A DNA stretch of 64,000 bases from NCBI RefSeq assembly GCF_000621545.1, contig NZ_JHYA01000012.1:61382-125381 (forward strand). The letters are read 5' to 3'. This document shows, piece after piece, positions 45,651-53,980 of the stretch (its first letter is position 1; each line of letters starts with the position of its first letter). The stretch comes from Anaerovibrio lipolyticus LB2005 (GTDB lineage Bacteria; Bacillota; Negativicutes; Selenomonadales; Selenomonadaceae). The notes beneath the pieces were generated by a model that worked only from the letters and a program-made list of their open reading frames with translations, searched no databases and was not told the origin of the DNA. Made by a program: the position numbers and the translations under genes.

Positions 45651-46973
45651 TTAGAAGGAGAAGGTTACCTGACCGAAGATGCGACGAACCTTGTCATTGC
45701 CATTTCTGTTCATCAGCTTGCCATCGAAATACTGGAGAGTACCAACGATGTTCTTCATGAAGGCATAGTCAACGCCTACCTTCCAGCCCTTAGCGCCTTC
45801 ATACTTAACATCATAGGTAGGGAATGGAGAAGCAGTGTAGCTGAGCTTCTGATAACCTACATAAGCACCCCAAGACTTAGGCTGGGAAGCCTTAGCACCC
45901 TTGTAGTTAACCTGGATGTTGTAGGAATCCTTGTCGCCCTCACGACCAGCAACAGCAACAGTCTCGCTTGCACGAGCGTAGTCACCAGTCAGATATACAT
46001 CACCAAAGTTGTAGCCGAGGCCAATACCCCAAACGCCAAAGCTAGACTTATTATTAGTCAGCTTCACTTGATTAAGGCCATTGCTGAAGTTATAGTAACC
46101 AAGACCAGCATCGAACTTACCGTTGTTATAATCTACATGAGTACCGATTACACGAGCCTGAGAGCGAGTTACAGCCTTAAGCTCACCACCAACAATTGCC
46201 CAATTAACATCCTCGGCAAGAGCTGAGCTTCCAGAAGTCTTACCAGCATCGATGGTCCAAGAAATGTTACCATTGCCAGCAGCCTTGTTGAAGGTTACCT
46301 GACCACCGGTGTACTCGGTATCAAGTACGAGACCATGAAGGAAGGAAGCATAGTCGTTAGGATTCATTCTACCAGCATAGATGTCAGTGGTACCAACCTT
46401 GCCATGTACCCACAACTGAGCAACCTCACCACCATCTCTATTGGAAACATCAGTATTAACATCATGAGACCACTCAACACGAGCATAACCATCAACATGA
46501 TCGTTGATCTTTACTGCGCTATTCAGACGGAACTTAACGAACTGATTTGGATTATGGAAGCCATCATCGCCAGTCTTTCTGTCATAACGATAACGAATGA
46601 AACCGCTGTGCTTTACATTGTCCATACGAGCCTCGAGGTCGTCCATGCGAACGCCGAGGTTAGCGAGCTCATCACGGAACTCAGCAGCAAGCTTGTCTAC
46701 CATAGCCTTGGTAGCAGCGTCGCCAGTCTCAACCTTAGCCATAGCCTTAGCTACGATCTGAGCCATCTCATAACGGGTCATGTTCTGGTTGCCACGGAAA
46801 GTGTTGTCAACAGCATAGCCGTTCACTACACCCTTAGCCTGCAGCTCGGAAACTGCATCATAAGCCCAGTGGTCAGCAGGAACATCAGCGAAAGGATTAG
46901 CAGCTGCAAAAGTAGTGGAAGCAGCGCCTACTACCAAAGCGGTAGTCAATGCGGATACGAGAGTCTTCTTCAT
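45651..46973 (-). CDS. ompM: SLH-domain outer membrane porin OmpM
   Basis: A 440-residue OM protein from the ATG at 46973, with AAAGGAGGAG upstream (the open frame to 47114 is only leader). Signal peptide (1-24), one SLH domain (27-80) with FADVPADHWAYDAV and the TRYEMAQIVAKAM end, a coiled-coil linker (85-121), then a beta barrel (122-440) ending FSF. In Negativicutes OmpM tethers the outer membrane to peptidoglycan carrying polyamine (such as cadaverine) and acts as a porin. Strong promoter, ribosome site and terminator point to very high expression. Confidence 0.93.
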   Translation of the reverse strand: MKKTLVSALTTALVVGAASTTFAAANPFADVPADHWAYDAVSELQAKGVVNGYAVDNTFRGNQNMTRYEMAQIVAKAMAKVETGDAATKAMVDKLAAEFRDELANLGVRMDDLEARMDNVKHSGFIRYRYDRKTGDDGFHNPNQFVKFRLNSAVKINDHVDGYARVEWSHDVNTDVSNRDGGEVAQLWVHGKVGTTDIYAGRMNPNDYASFLHGLVLDTEYTGGQVTFNKAAGNGNISWTIDAGKTSGSSALAEDVNWAIVGGELKAVTRSQARVIGTHVDYNNGKFDAGLGYYNFSNGLNQVKLTNNKSSFGVWGIGLGYNFGDVYLTGDYARASETVAVAGREGDKDSYNIQVNYKGAKASQPKSWGAYVGYQKLSYTASPFPTYDVKYEGAKGWKVGVDYAFMKNIVGTLQYFDGKLMNRNGNDKVRRIFGQVTFSF

Positions 46974-47092
46974 TTGAGAACTCCTCCTTTGAAATAAATA
47001 AATTATTATTCGGCTATCAGTGTCCTCTGAAGCTCTCTTCCGCGAGTATCCATGTTCCCTCAGCGATTGGAGCCATCTTCCGACCCTGATAC
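46974..47092 (-). promoter_or_regulatory. Long 5' leader of ompM
   Basis: About 119 nt of untranslated RNA between the predicted start of transcription and the ompM ATG. It is G+C richer than its surroundings and can pair with itself (TATCAG near the 5' end with CTGATA near 47020; CAGTGT with ACACTG as an alternative), and ends in AAAGGAGGAG. No riboswitch class is recognised. It may stabilise an abundant mRNA or be a target for an sRNA. Confidence 0.5.
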
Positions 47093-47098
47093 ACTGGT

Positions 47099-47127
47099 AG
47101 TGTAACATAATCAATTTAATATTGCAA
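47099..47127 (-). promoter_or_regulatory. Promoter for ompM
   Basis: On the minus strand TTGCAA (47122-47127), 17 nt spacer, TACACT (47099-47104) with an extended -10 TGT, after an A+T-rich stretch resembling an UP element. Start of transcription would be near 47092. Confidence 0.7.
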
Positions 47128-47196
47128 CTATTTTCAATAAATTAATTTATTACTTAGGCAAATTTAATCTTGTTTTAATTTAATGGCGGATGAGGT

Positions 47197-47730
47197 TTAC
47201 TCCAGCCACTCCCCTACATCTGTATTATTTTTAATATTCATGCCATCTGGACGATACTCCTGACAGAACCTTAGTACCTCTTCCATAATCATATTATTTC
47301 CAAAGGCAACGTTAGTATATCCATACACCATAGAAGGCACCTCACTATATGAGGTGAGTTTTCTGGTGTCATACTGATATATTTTGGTATATGTGTACTG
47401 ATAGGACTGCTCCGCCAGATTATATACCACCCCGTAACAATACATGGTGTTGTACAGAGATTTAACCATATATACATCTGCCGTGACGGCATTATCCTGA
47501 ACATTAATGGTTTTAACATCCACATAGTAGCCGGTGCCATCAAGGCTGTCCACAAAATGGCGATCCACCCTTTGAGCCGCCTCTGCATTGTCGACACTAC
47601 CCCCAAGACACACCACGAAACTGAGAGCTATGGCCACTAGGGCCACAGCTCCTTTAACGCCTTTAATGATATTTTTATGTATCATATTCTTTACATTCTC
47701 AATAAGTTTTATGGTTCTATTTTTTTCCAT
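47197..47730 (-). CDS. Exported protein of unknown function
   Basis: A protein of about 177 residues not recognised as a known family. From the ATG at 47730 it has a Lys-rich start and a membrane/signal segment (about 24-46, ending AEA), then a small Tyr-rich domain with many aromatic strand-like stretches (YTYTKIYQYD). ATG at 47685 is an equally possible start; ribosome sites are weak at both. The 47730 start overlaps the end of the upstream gene by 14 nt, so the two are probably translated together. Confidence 0.55.
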   Translation of the reverse strand: MEKNRTIKLIENVKNMIHKNIIKGVKGAVALVAIALSFVVCLGGSVDNAEAAQRVDRHFVDSLDGTGYYVDVKTINVQDNAVTADVYMVKSLYNTMYCYGVVYNLAEQSYQYTYTKIYQYDTRKLTSYSEVPSMVYGYTNVAFGNNMIMEEVLRFCQEYRPDGMNIKNNTDVGEWLE

Positions 47731-48895
47731 CACTTTCATTACCTTCTGTATCTGTTTTAGCTTCACTATCTGTTTTAGCTTCGCTATCAGCAATAATTTC
47801 CTGTTCTTCAGTACTATTAGCATTGTTTTCCACGACTGAGGATGACAGCTCGTACTCCACCACAGAGCCCTCTGCTTGGGATTGTCTGAACTGCTGATGG
47901 AAACGACGGCGCTTCAGCAAGGCCCTTTCCATATCATCCAGCTCCTCCTCCGGCACATCATCAATAGGAATTTCCTCATTTAGAATATCACCGTCCAGCT
48001 CACGATTGGCATGGGCCATCAGTGGCTGCTTTGGCTCCCTTGACTTCAAGACCAAGAAGGTAATGGCACCAAGAAGGAGTCCCATAACAATTCCTACTCC
48101 AAGGCTAAGAGGGTTTCCCTGCTGGGTCCAGCTATCCTGTGGTGCCAGTTTGATCTGCCAATAGCCTCCCGGCACTCTGGCTGAGGATGAGGCGAAGCTA
48201 TCACCAATATCTCCCTCGGAACGGCCGATAAGACCATCATGATCCATATCCTTGTTGTTGCCATAAAGGGCGTAGTCATAGCCGGAATTAATCAATGCGT
48301 GATAGGAGTCATCCTCAATAGCATCAGGCATTTTCAGAATTTCCGCCACATTGCCGATGTAATCAAATTTTGCAGTACGAGCGTTATATGCCAATACCGG
48401 AGACATGGCAATAACCACCATGCCACCATCCTGTCTGGTTACCGGCCCCACTGCCAGAGATTCCCCATCTCCAGACATAACCATATCCTGCATCTTGGCA
48501 AAGACCGCCGCCAGCTTCTGGTCACCGGCAAAGCTAAAGCCCGCAGGATATGACATTGGAGCACGACCCACAGGGGTATACTGCACTCCCGCCACATGAG
48601 TGTCGCTCTGTATGGCAGACTGGGCAGCGGGAATAAACCAGGCATCATTGGCCCGCTGTTTTTGAGCCACATCTGCCAAATAAATGGTATTGGCGGCAAA
48701 ATCCCTGGTGACGTACTGAAGGCTGGCACCATACTGGTCTGCCACCTTCTGAGTATCCTCCATATTGGTCTTGTGAATGTATTGGTACATCCCCATAAGG
48801 CCAATATAAACAGCCACCGCCACCAACAAAAATACAACGGAGGAAACCAGCCATTTATTTAGCCATATATTTTTTATTGATTTTCCCTGTATCAT
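47717..48895 (-). CDS. Membrane protein with extracytoplasmic sensor-like domain
   Basis: A 392-residue protein: membrane helix 15-36, an extracytoplasmic domain (37-272) with some resemblance to CHASE/PDC ligand-binding domains (FAANTIYLADVAQ, MVVIAMSPVL, an EF-hand-like DMDHDGLIGRSEG loop), a second helix (273-295), and an acidic cytoplasmic tail (300-392) ending in a short repeat SEAKTD x2. No kinase, cyclase or HAMP domain follows, so a signalling role is not shown. It could bind calcium through the DxDxDG loop. Paired with the overlapping exported protein. Confidence 0.55.
   Translation of the reverse strand: MIQGKSIKNIWLNKWLVSSVVFLLVAVAVYIGLMGMYQYIHKTNMEDTQKVADQYGASLQYVTRDFAANTIYLADVAQKQRANDAWFIPAAQSAIQSDTHVAGVQYTPVGRAPMSYPAGFSFAGDQKLAAVFAKMQDMVMSGDGESLAVGPVTRQDGGMVVIAMSPVLAYNARTAKFDYIGNVAEILKMPDAIEDDSYHALINSGYDYALYGNNKDMDHDGLIGRSEGDIGDSFASSSARVPGGYWQIKLAPQDSWTQQGNPLSLGVGIVMGLLLGAITFLVLKSREPKQPLMAHANRELDGDILNEEIPIDDVPEEELDDMERALLKRRRFHQQFRQSQAEGSVVEYELSSSVVENNANSTEEQEIIADSEAKTDSEAKTDTEGNESDGKK
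47751..47786. repeat. Two tandem 18-bp units in the 3' end of the sensor-like gene
   Basis: TCTGTTTTAGCTTCACTA is repeated once with one change, encoding the duplicated (D)SEAKT tail. In-frame copy-number change would alter tail length only. Confidence 0.7.
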
Positions 48896-48973
48896 AAACC
48901 TTGGCCCCCCTTTTATACGGGTACCTTTGTCCTAGTATAATAGAATTTTACGAACAATTGTGTTATACTGATA

Positions 48974-49156
48974 TTACAATTTTTCACGGACCATGCGGTT
49001 GAACTTCACCCTGGGCATCATTACGAAATGGCCACAGCCTTTACATATAAGGCCAATATCCATACCCACCCGGGTTATTTCCCATTCGTGGCTGCCGCAG
49101 GGATGAGGCTTCTTCATGCGAACCACATCGCCAATTTCAATTTGGATTTTTTCCAT
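48974..49156 (-). CDS. DUF951 family protein
   Basis: A 60-residue protein from the ATG at 49156 (AGGTGA 4 nt upstream). It matches the Firmicutes DUF951 family: GDVVRMKKPHPCGSHEWE, then CKGCGHFVMM. The Cys/His set (PCGS, CKGCG) suggests zinc binding. The function is unknown; members are often found near ychF or S6 genes, and ychF is 5 kb away here. Confidence 0.85.
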   Translation of the reverse strand: MEKIQIEIGDVVRMKKPHPCGSHEWEITRVGMDIGLICKGCGHFVMMPRVKFNRMVREKL

Positions 49157-49228
49157 AAAATCACCTATTAACATTTTACAGATTTTTTAATCTGATGGCA
49201 ATAACCCATAAAGGAGTAAGATAATTTT

Positions 49229-50020
49229 ATGAAGGTATCTGCTATTCAGCTTCCAATTCTTTTAGGAAACAGGCTGCATAATGTGACCGTAATGGAACGC
49301 ATGGTAAACGAGGTTGCCTCAATGCGGCCGGATGTAATCGTACTGCCGGAGCTTTGGTCTACGGGATTTTACCCCCGGCCTATCCAACGATTTTCCGATC
49401 TGGACGGAGACAGTATTTTAAAAAATATGTCCCGACTGGCGGAAAAATACATGGTAAATATTGTTGCAGGCTCCGTACCAGTGAACCGTGAAGGTAAAAT
49501 ATACAATACATCTTATGTGTTTAACCGTTCGGGAAACTTGGTGACCACCTACGACAAGGTGCATCTTTTCTCACCCTCCGGAGAAGCAAAGGACTTTACG
49601 GCTGGAAACAAGGCAGTTACCTTTATGCTGGATGGCATAAAATGCGGTTTAGCTATCTGTTACGATTTGCGTTTTCCGGAGTTTATAAGAAAACTTGCAC
49701 TGGAAGAAATCAGTGTGTTATTTATTCCTGCCGCCTGGCCAATTGAACGGATCCTTCACTGGGATACCTTGGTAAGAGCTCGTGCCATTGAAAACCAGAT
49801 GTTTGTGGTGGCAGTAAATGGCATTTCCGACCCGGATGACAATGACTTCCACCTTGGAGGCAGCTCCGCCATTATCGATCCGTGGGGAGAAATTCTGGCC
49901 CAAGCCTCCACAAATAAGCTGGAAGGTGAGGCCATACAGGCCAACCTCCGCATTGCCATGCAGTATAAAATACACGAAACCATCGATGTCTTTAAGGACA
50001 GAAGATCGGATTTATATTAA
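49229..50020 (+). CDS. Nitrilase-superfamily carbon-nitrogen hydrolase
   Basis: A 263-residue amidase/nitrilase-fold enzyme, the only plus-strand gene supported. The Glu-Lys-Cys triad is E41 (VLPELWSTG), K110 (YDKVHLFSP) and C144 (AICYDLRFPEF). These motifs are closest to omega-amidase/YafV-like proteins that deamidate alpha-ketoglutaramate or ketosuccinamate. The substrate is not provable from sequence. AAGGAG lies 11 nt before the ATG. It is divergent from the DUF951 gene and convergent with rfbC. Confidence 0.85.
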   Translation: MKVSAIQLPILLGNRLHNVTVMERMVNEVASMRPDVIVLPELWSTGFYPRPIQRFSDLDGDSILKNMSRLAEKYMVNIVAGSVPVNREGKIYNTSYVFNRSGNLVTTYDKVHLFSPSGEAKDFTAGNKAVTFMLDGIKCGLAICYDLRFPEFIRKLALEEISVLFIPAAWPIERILHWDTLVRARAIENQMFVVAVNGISDPDDNDFHLGGSSAIIDPWGEILAQASTNKLEGEAIQANLRIAMQYKIHETIDVFKDRRSDLY

Positions 50021-50028
50021 AAAAATAA

Positions 50029-50082
50029 ATGGGAACTACTAGATTTAGCACCGTCCCACTGCTAAATCTAGTAGTCCCCATT
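50029..50082. terminator. Bidirectional terminator between nitrilase and rfbC
   Basis: A stem of about 21 bp (ATGGGAACTACTAGATTTAGC with its complement ending GTCCCCAT, one or two mismatches) and an 11 nt loop. T6 follows on the plus strand and T-rich sequence on the minus strand, so it can end both genes. Its stem core CTAGATTTAGCA also occurs inside repeat copy A at 13331-13342. Confidence 0.85.
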
Positions 50083-50088
50083 TTTTAA

Positions 50089-50643
50089 TTAAAACATAAA
50101 CGCGTCCTTTAACCCCAACCAGTTTTTGTCCTTGTCACTGAGATTAAGCTCAACCCCTTCCAGCTTTGGCCACTGAATGCCAATTTCCGGATCATTCCAA
50201 GCCAGTCCGCCTTCATCGCCAGGGTGGTAAAAATCAGTACATTTATAGCAGAATCTGGCCACATCAGAAAGCACTAAAAAACCATGGGCAAAGCCAGGAG
50301 AAATATAAAACTGTTTTTTATTTTCAGCACTCAAAATTTCTCCATACCACTGGCCAAAGGTAGGGCTGTCCTTGCGCAGGTCCACAGCCACATCAAATAC
50401 TTCACCTTCAATAACCCGTACAAGCTTTCCCTGTGGGTACTGCTTCTGATAGTGAAGGCCACGAAGGACACCTTTACTGCTCATGCTTTCGTTGTCCTGA
50501 ACAAAGGTCATGGTAAGGCCTGCTTCTTCCATATCCTTTTGATTATAGGTTTCCATGAAATAACCGCGGCTATCGCCATGAACAGTTGGTTCAATTATGT
50601 AGAGGCCATCAATAGGGGCCTTAGTAACTTTTATCTGTCCCAT
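50089..50643 (-). CDS. rfbC: dTDP-4-dehydrorhamnose 3,5-epimerase
   Basis: A 184-residue cupin epimerase, third step of dTDP-L-rhamnose synthesis. Conserved blocks are GVLRGLHYQ (catalytic His), EVFDVAVDLRKDSPTFGQW and YISPGFAHGFLVLSD. Last gene of the rfbA-rfbB-rfbD-rfbC run, separated from rfbD by repeat copy C. Confidence 0.95.
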   Translation of the reverse strand: MGQIKVTKAPIDGLYIIEPTVHGDSRGYFMETYNQKDMEEAGLTMTFVQDNESMSSKGVLRGLHYQKQYPQGKLVRVIEGEVFDVAVDLRKDSPTFGQWYGEILSAENKKQFYISPGFAHGFLVLSDVARFCYKCTDFYHPGDEGGLAWNDPEIGIQWPKLEGVELNLSDKDKNWLGLKDAFMF

Positions 50644-50707
50644 TTTATCTCCTACTATATGTGTACTGATACTGTTGAATTCAGCACTTCATAATCGAGT
50701 GCTAAAT

Positions 50708-50847
50708 GCGGGCAGGGACAAGTGGCTTGAACAATAGGTCATGTTGCGTTAAGAAACCTTTTACTTGCCATATCCTTTTTCGCTATTGTTAATGGCAAGG
50801 AAAAGTTTTAGCAATATGACCGTGTGAAAGCCACTGTACCTGACCGC
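50708..50847. repeat. Quasi-palindromic element, copy C
   Basis: Arms GCGGGCAGGGACAAGTGGCTTGAAC (first 20 nt at 50708-50727) pair with the complement ending at 50847, with a few mismatches and bulges, and pairing runs on through AATAGGTCATGTTGCG and TTTTACTTGCCAT to the centre. The right arm touches the rfbD stop codon. It lies between rfbD and rfbC in what should be one operon. Confidence 0.8.
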
Positions 50848-51723
50848 CTATAAAAGCTCTTTTAGGTATCTACTCAATGCATCCTGCCATGTTGGTAATG
50901 GCTTAAAGCCTACTTCTGCGAGCTTGCTTTTGTCCAGACGGCTATTGAAAGGCCGCTTTGCCTTGCTGAGGCCGTATTCTGCAGTGGTAACTGGAGCAAC
51001 CTTTACATCCATCTTGGCCTGCTTAAAAATCTCGCAAGCAAACTCGTACCAGCTAATATAGCCCCCCTCATTGGTGGCGTGATAGTAGCCATGCTTTTCA
51101 GTTTCACACATATCCACCAACAGCCTTGCCAAATCATAGGTATATGTCGGAGTCCCTATCTGGTCCCTGACCACCCGCAGTTCCGGATGAGTCTGTCCCA
51201 GCTTCAGCATAGTTTTAATAAAATTATTGCCGTTTTTGCCAAATACCCAGGCTATACGCACAATAAAAAACTTATCCAGTATACGGCTTACTGCCTGCTC
51301 CCCAGCCAACTTGGATTCACCATATACATTAAGTGGCTTGTATTCCTTACAGTCAGGCTGCCACGGCTCAGTACCTTCGCCGTCAAAAACATAGTCCGTG
51401 CTGAGATAGAGCATTTTACAGTTAATGTCTTTGCAGGCCTCAGCTATATTTTCTGTTCCGGTGACATTAACAGCCCAAACTTTATCCTTGTTGGCCTCAT
51501 CTTCTGCGGCATCCACAGCAGTCCAGGCAGCACAATGAACCACAGCATCAGGGCGAATATCTTTAATAACCTTGGATACTGCTTCCTTCTCCGTGATATC
51601 CAGTTGAACATATTCATTGGATAAGGCAAGGTCGGAGCCCACAGCTTCGTGCCCCCGCTTACGCAGTTCATTTACAACATCATGGCCCAGCTGCCCCGCC
51701 ACACCAGTAACGAATACCTTCAT
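50848..51723 (-). CDS. rfbD: dTDP-4-dehydrorhamnose reductase
   Basis: A 291-residue extended SDR reductase, last step of dTDP-L-rhamnose synthesis. NADPH motif GVAGQLGHDV at the N-terminus, STDYVFDGEG and the YGESKLAGE catalytic Tyr/Lys block. AGAGG precedes the ATG. Confidence 0.94.
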   Translation of the reverse strand: MKVFVTGVAGQLGHDVVNELRKRGHEAVGSDLALSNEYVQLDITEKEAVSKVIKDIRPDAVVHCAAWTAVDAAEDEANKDKVWAVNVTGTENIAEACKDINCKMLYLSTDYVFDGEGTEPWQPDCKEYKPLNVYGESKLAGEQAVSRILDKFFIVRIAWVFGKNGNNFIKTMLKLGQTHPELRVVRDQIGTPTYTYDLARLLVDMCETEKHGYYHATNEGGYISWYEFACEIFKQAKMDVKVAPVTTAEYGLSKAKRPFNSRLDKSKLAEVGFKPLPTWQDALSRYLKELL

Positions 51724-51744
51724 AATGATCGACCTCTTTTATCC

Positions 51745-51808
51745 GTGCGGGTGCAGTTGCTTTCAGCTCGGGTCTCGGCACTAATGCTTCAATCAACAAC
51801 ACCCGCAC
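51745..51808. repeat. Short quasi-palindromic element, copy F
   Basis: Arms GTGCGGGTGYAGTTG (51745 onward and complement ending 51808) enclose TTCAGCTCGGGTCTCGG and CTAATGCTTC, both also found in copy D1 at 53756 and 53906. It fills the gap between rfbB and rfbD. Confidence 0.7.
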
Positions 51809-51820
51809 TTATAAATGATA

Positions 51821-52801
51821 TTATTCTTTCAAAAGTGGCTTCCACCATTTTTCATTTTCCAGATACCACTTGATGGTTTTCTTGATACCATCTGCAAACT
51901 TGGTTTCCGGCAACCAACCAAGCTCGTTATGAATCTTGGTTGGATCAATGGCATAACGCATATCATGGCCCTTGCGGTCAGCTACATAGGTAATGAGACT
52001 TTCCGGCTTGTTCAGTTCCTTGCAGATGAGCTTCACAATATCAATGTTGCGCATTTCATTATGGCCGCCGATATTGTAAACCTCCCCCACGGTACCCTTG
52101 TGGATAATCAAATCAATAGCCTTGCAATGATCCTCCACATAGAGCCAGTCCCGCACATTGATACCCTCACCGTAAACTGGCAAAGGCTTGTCTGCCAAGG
52201 CATTAGTAATCATGAAAGGAATCAGCTTCTCAGGGAAATGATATGGACCATAGTTGTTACTGCAACGGCTGATGGTTACAGGAAGCCCATAGGTGCGATG
52301 ATAAGCCATAACCAGCAAATCCGCCCCAGCCTTGGAGCTGCTATATGGAGAGCTGGTATGTAGTGGAGTTTCCTCAGTGAAGAAAAGATCCAGCCTATCC
52401 AAAGGCAAATCACCATAAACCTCATCAGTAGACACTTGATGATAGCGTTTAATTCCATACTTGCGGCAAGCATCCATCAACACAGCAGTGCCCTTGATAT
52501 TGGTTTCCAGAAAAATATCCGGATTTTCGATGGAGCGGTCCACATGACTTTCAGCAGCGAAATTTACCACCATATCTGGCTTCTCAAGTTCAAACAGTTC
52601 GTTTACAGCTTTGCGGTCACAAATATCAGCCTTTACGAACAAGAACTTCTGGTTTTCCATAGCCGGCTCCAAAGTGGAAAGATTACCCGCATAGGTTAGC
52701 TTGTCCAGACAAATAATTCTATAGTCCGGATGGGCCTTCAACATATGAAAAATAAAATTACTGCCAATAAACCCGGCACCGCCAGTAACAATAATAGTCA
52801 T
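51821..52801 (-). CDS. rfbB: dTDP-glucose 4,6-dehydratase
   Basis: A 326-residue extended SDR, second step of dTDP-rhamnose synthesis. GGAGFIGSNF cofactor loop, STDEVYGDLP, and YSSSKAGAD catalytic block are present. Starts 2 nt after rfbA, so the two are coupled. Confidence 0.96.
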   Translation of the reverse strand: MTIIVTGGAGFIGSNFIFHMLKAHPDYRIICLDKLTYAGNLSTLEPAMENQKFLFVKADICDRKAVNELFELEKPDMVVNFAAESHVDRSIENPDIFLETNIKGTAVLMDACRKYGIKRYHQVSTDEVYGDLPLDRLDLFFTEETPLHTSSPYSSSKAGADLLVMAYHRTYGLPVTISRCSNNYGPYHFPEKLIPFMITNALADKPLPVYGEGINVRDWLYVEDHCKAIDLIIHKGTVGEVYNIGGHNEMRNIDIVKLICKELNKPESLITYVADRKGHDMRYAIDPTKIHNELGWLPETKFADGIKKTIKWYLENEKWWKPLLKE

Positions 52802-52803
52802 CT

Positions 52804-53703
52804 TTATACTCCCGTAACATCTATATATTTTCCGTCCAATACGTCCTTCAAATACTGGCCATACTGGTTTTTCTTCAGTACTTCGTAAACCTTCAGCACA
52901 TCCTCCTTGGAAATCCAGCCATTCAAATAGGCGATTTCCTCAAGGCAAGCAATCTTGCGGTGCTGATGGGTTTCAATGGTCTTAACAAAATTAGTGGCAT
53001 CCACCAAAGACTCATGGGTTCCCGTGTCCAGCCAAGTAAAGCCCTGTCCCAGAAGCTCCACACTTAGCTCACCCTGCTCCAGATAGATACGGTTTAAATC
53101 GGTAATCTCCAGCTCCCCGCGGCCGCTTGGTTTCAAGCCCTTGGCATACTCTATTACACGATTATCGTAGAAATAAAGGCCTGTTACACAATAGTTGCTC
53201 TTAGGTTTTTCCGGCTTCTCCTCAATGGATATTGCCTTGCCATTATCATCGAACTCAACAATACCAAATCTCTCCGGATCATCTACATAATATCCGAAAA
53301 CGGTGGCACCTTTTCCTGTTTCAGCGTGTTTTACAGCAGCTTTCAGGCGTTTGGTCATGCCATGGCCTGCAAAAATATTATCGCCAAGAATCATGGCAAC
53401 GCTGTCCTTGCCGATGAATTCCTCACCAATAATAAAGGCCTGGGCCAAACCGCCAGGACTTGGCTGAACGGCATAGGAAAGATGAACGCCAAACTGTTTT
53501 CCATCACCTAAAAGTTCCTTGAAGCGTGGGGTGTCCTGGGGGGTGGAGATAATAAGAATATCACGAATCCCAGCTCGCATGAGAACGGACATAGGGTAGT
53601 AAATCATTGGTTTGTCGTAGACTGGTAACAGCTGCTTGGAGGTTACCATTGTAAGTGGGTACAGGCGCGTGCCAGAACCTCCTGCAAGTATTATACCCTT
53701 CAT
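52804..53703 (-). CDS. rfbA: Glucose-1-phosphate thymidylyltransferase
   Basis: A 299-residue nucleotidyltransferase from the ATG at 53703 (AAGGAG 7 nt upstream; the longer frame to 53742 is not needed). [18 protein letters not shown] carries the nucleotide-binding loop, with [13 protein letters not shown] and GDNIFAGHG following. First step of dTDP-L-rhamnose synthesis. It heads the rfbA-rfbB-rfbD-rfbC group. Confidence 0.96.
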   Translation of the reverse strand: MKGIILAGGSGTRLYPLTMVTSKQLLPVYDKPMIYYPMSVLMRAGIRDILIISTPQDTPRFKELLGDGKQFGVHLSYAVQPSPGGLAQAFIIGEEFIGKDSVAMILGDNIFAGHGMTKRLKAAVKHAETGKGATVFGYYVDDPERFGIVEFDDNGKAISIEEKPEKPKSNYCVTGLYFYDNRVIEYAKGLKPSGRGELEITDLNRIYLEQGELSVELLGQGFTWLDTGTHESLVDATNFVKTIETHQHRKIACLEEIAYLNGWISKEDVLKVYEVLKKNQYGQYLKDVLDGKYIDVTGV

Positions 53704-53733
53704 ATTAATCTCCTTAAATGTCAATTTATCACC

Positions 53734-53937
53734 AGCGGGCAAGTAGCTACTGTATTCAGCTCGGGTCTCAGGACTAAAACTGTTTTTGCATTATTGAAAT
53801 AGCAAAAAAAATCAAAACTCACTTCGCCTTTCAGGGCTCGTTCAAACAATTGATTTTTTCAGCTAATGCAGGAGTGCAAAAGCCAGTTTATTAACGTCCA
53901 TCGCCCTAATGCTTCACACAGTAACCACCTGCCCGCT
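53734..53937. repeat. Quasi-palindromic element, copy D1
   Basis: Arms AGCGGGCARGTRGYTACTGT (53734-53753 and complement ending 53937) pair with three changes. Inner part holds TTCAGCTCGGGTCTCAGGAC, a long imperfect hairpin with TTGAAATAGC, CTCACTTCGCC and TTGATTTTTTCAG, and CTAATGCTTCAC. It lies just upstream of rfbA. Confidence 0.75.
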
Positions 53938-53944
53938 TTTCGTA

Positions 53945-53970
53945 CTGCCACGTACAGTGTACATAGGCAG
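53945..53970. repeat. Minimal hairpin between D1 and D2
   Basis: CTGCC-AC-GTAC-AGT-GTAC-AT-(A)GGCAG, a small inverted repeat built of the same GGCAG/GTAC words as arms of copies B and D2. Possibly a remnant of another copy. Confidence 0.45.
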
Positions 53971-53980
53971 CTGACTTAAG

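Noticed and set aside
46974..47114. N-terminal extension of ompM to 47114
   Set aside because: The signal peptide and AAAGGAGGAG both fix the start at 46973; the extension overlaps the promoter.
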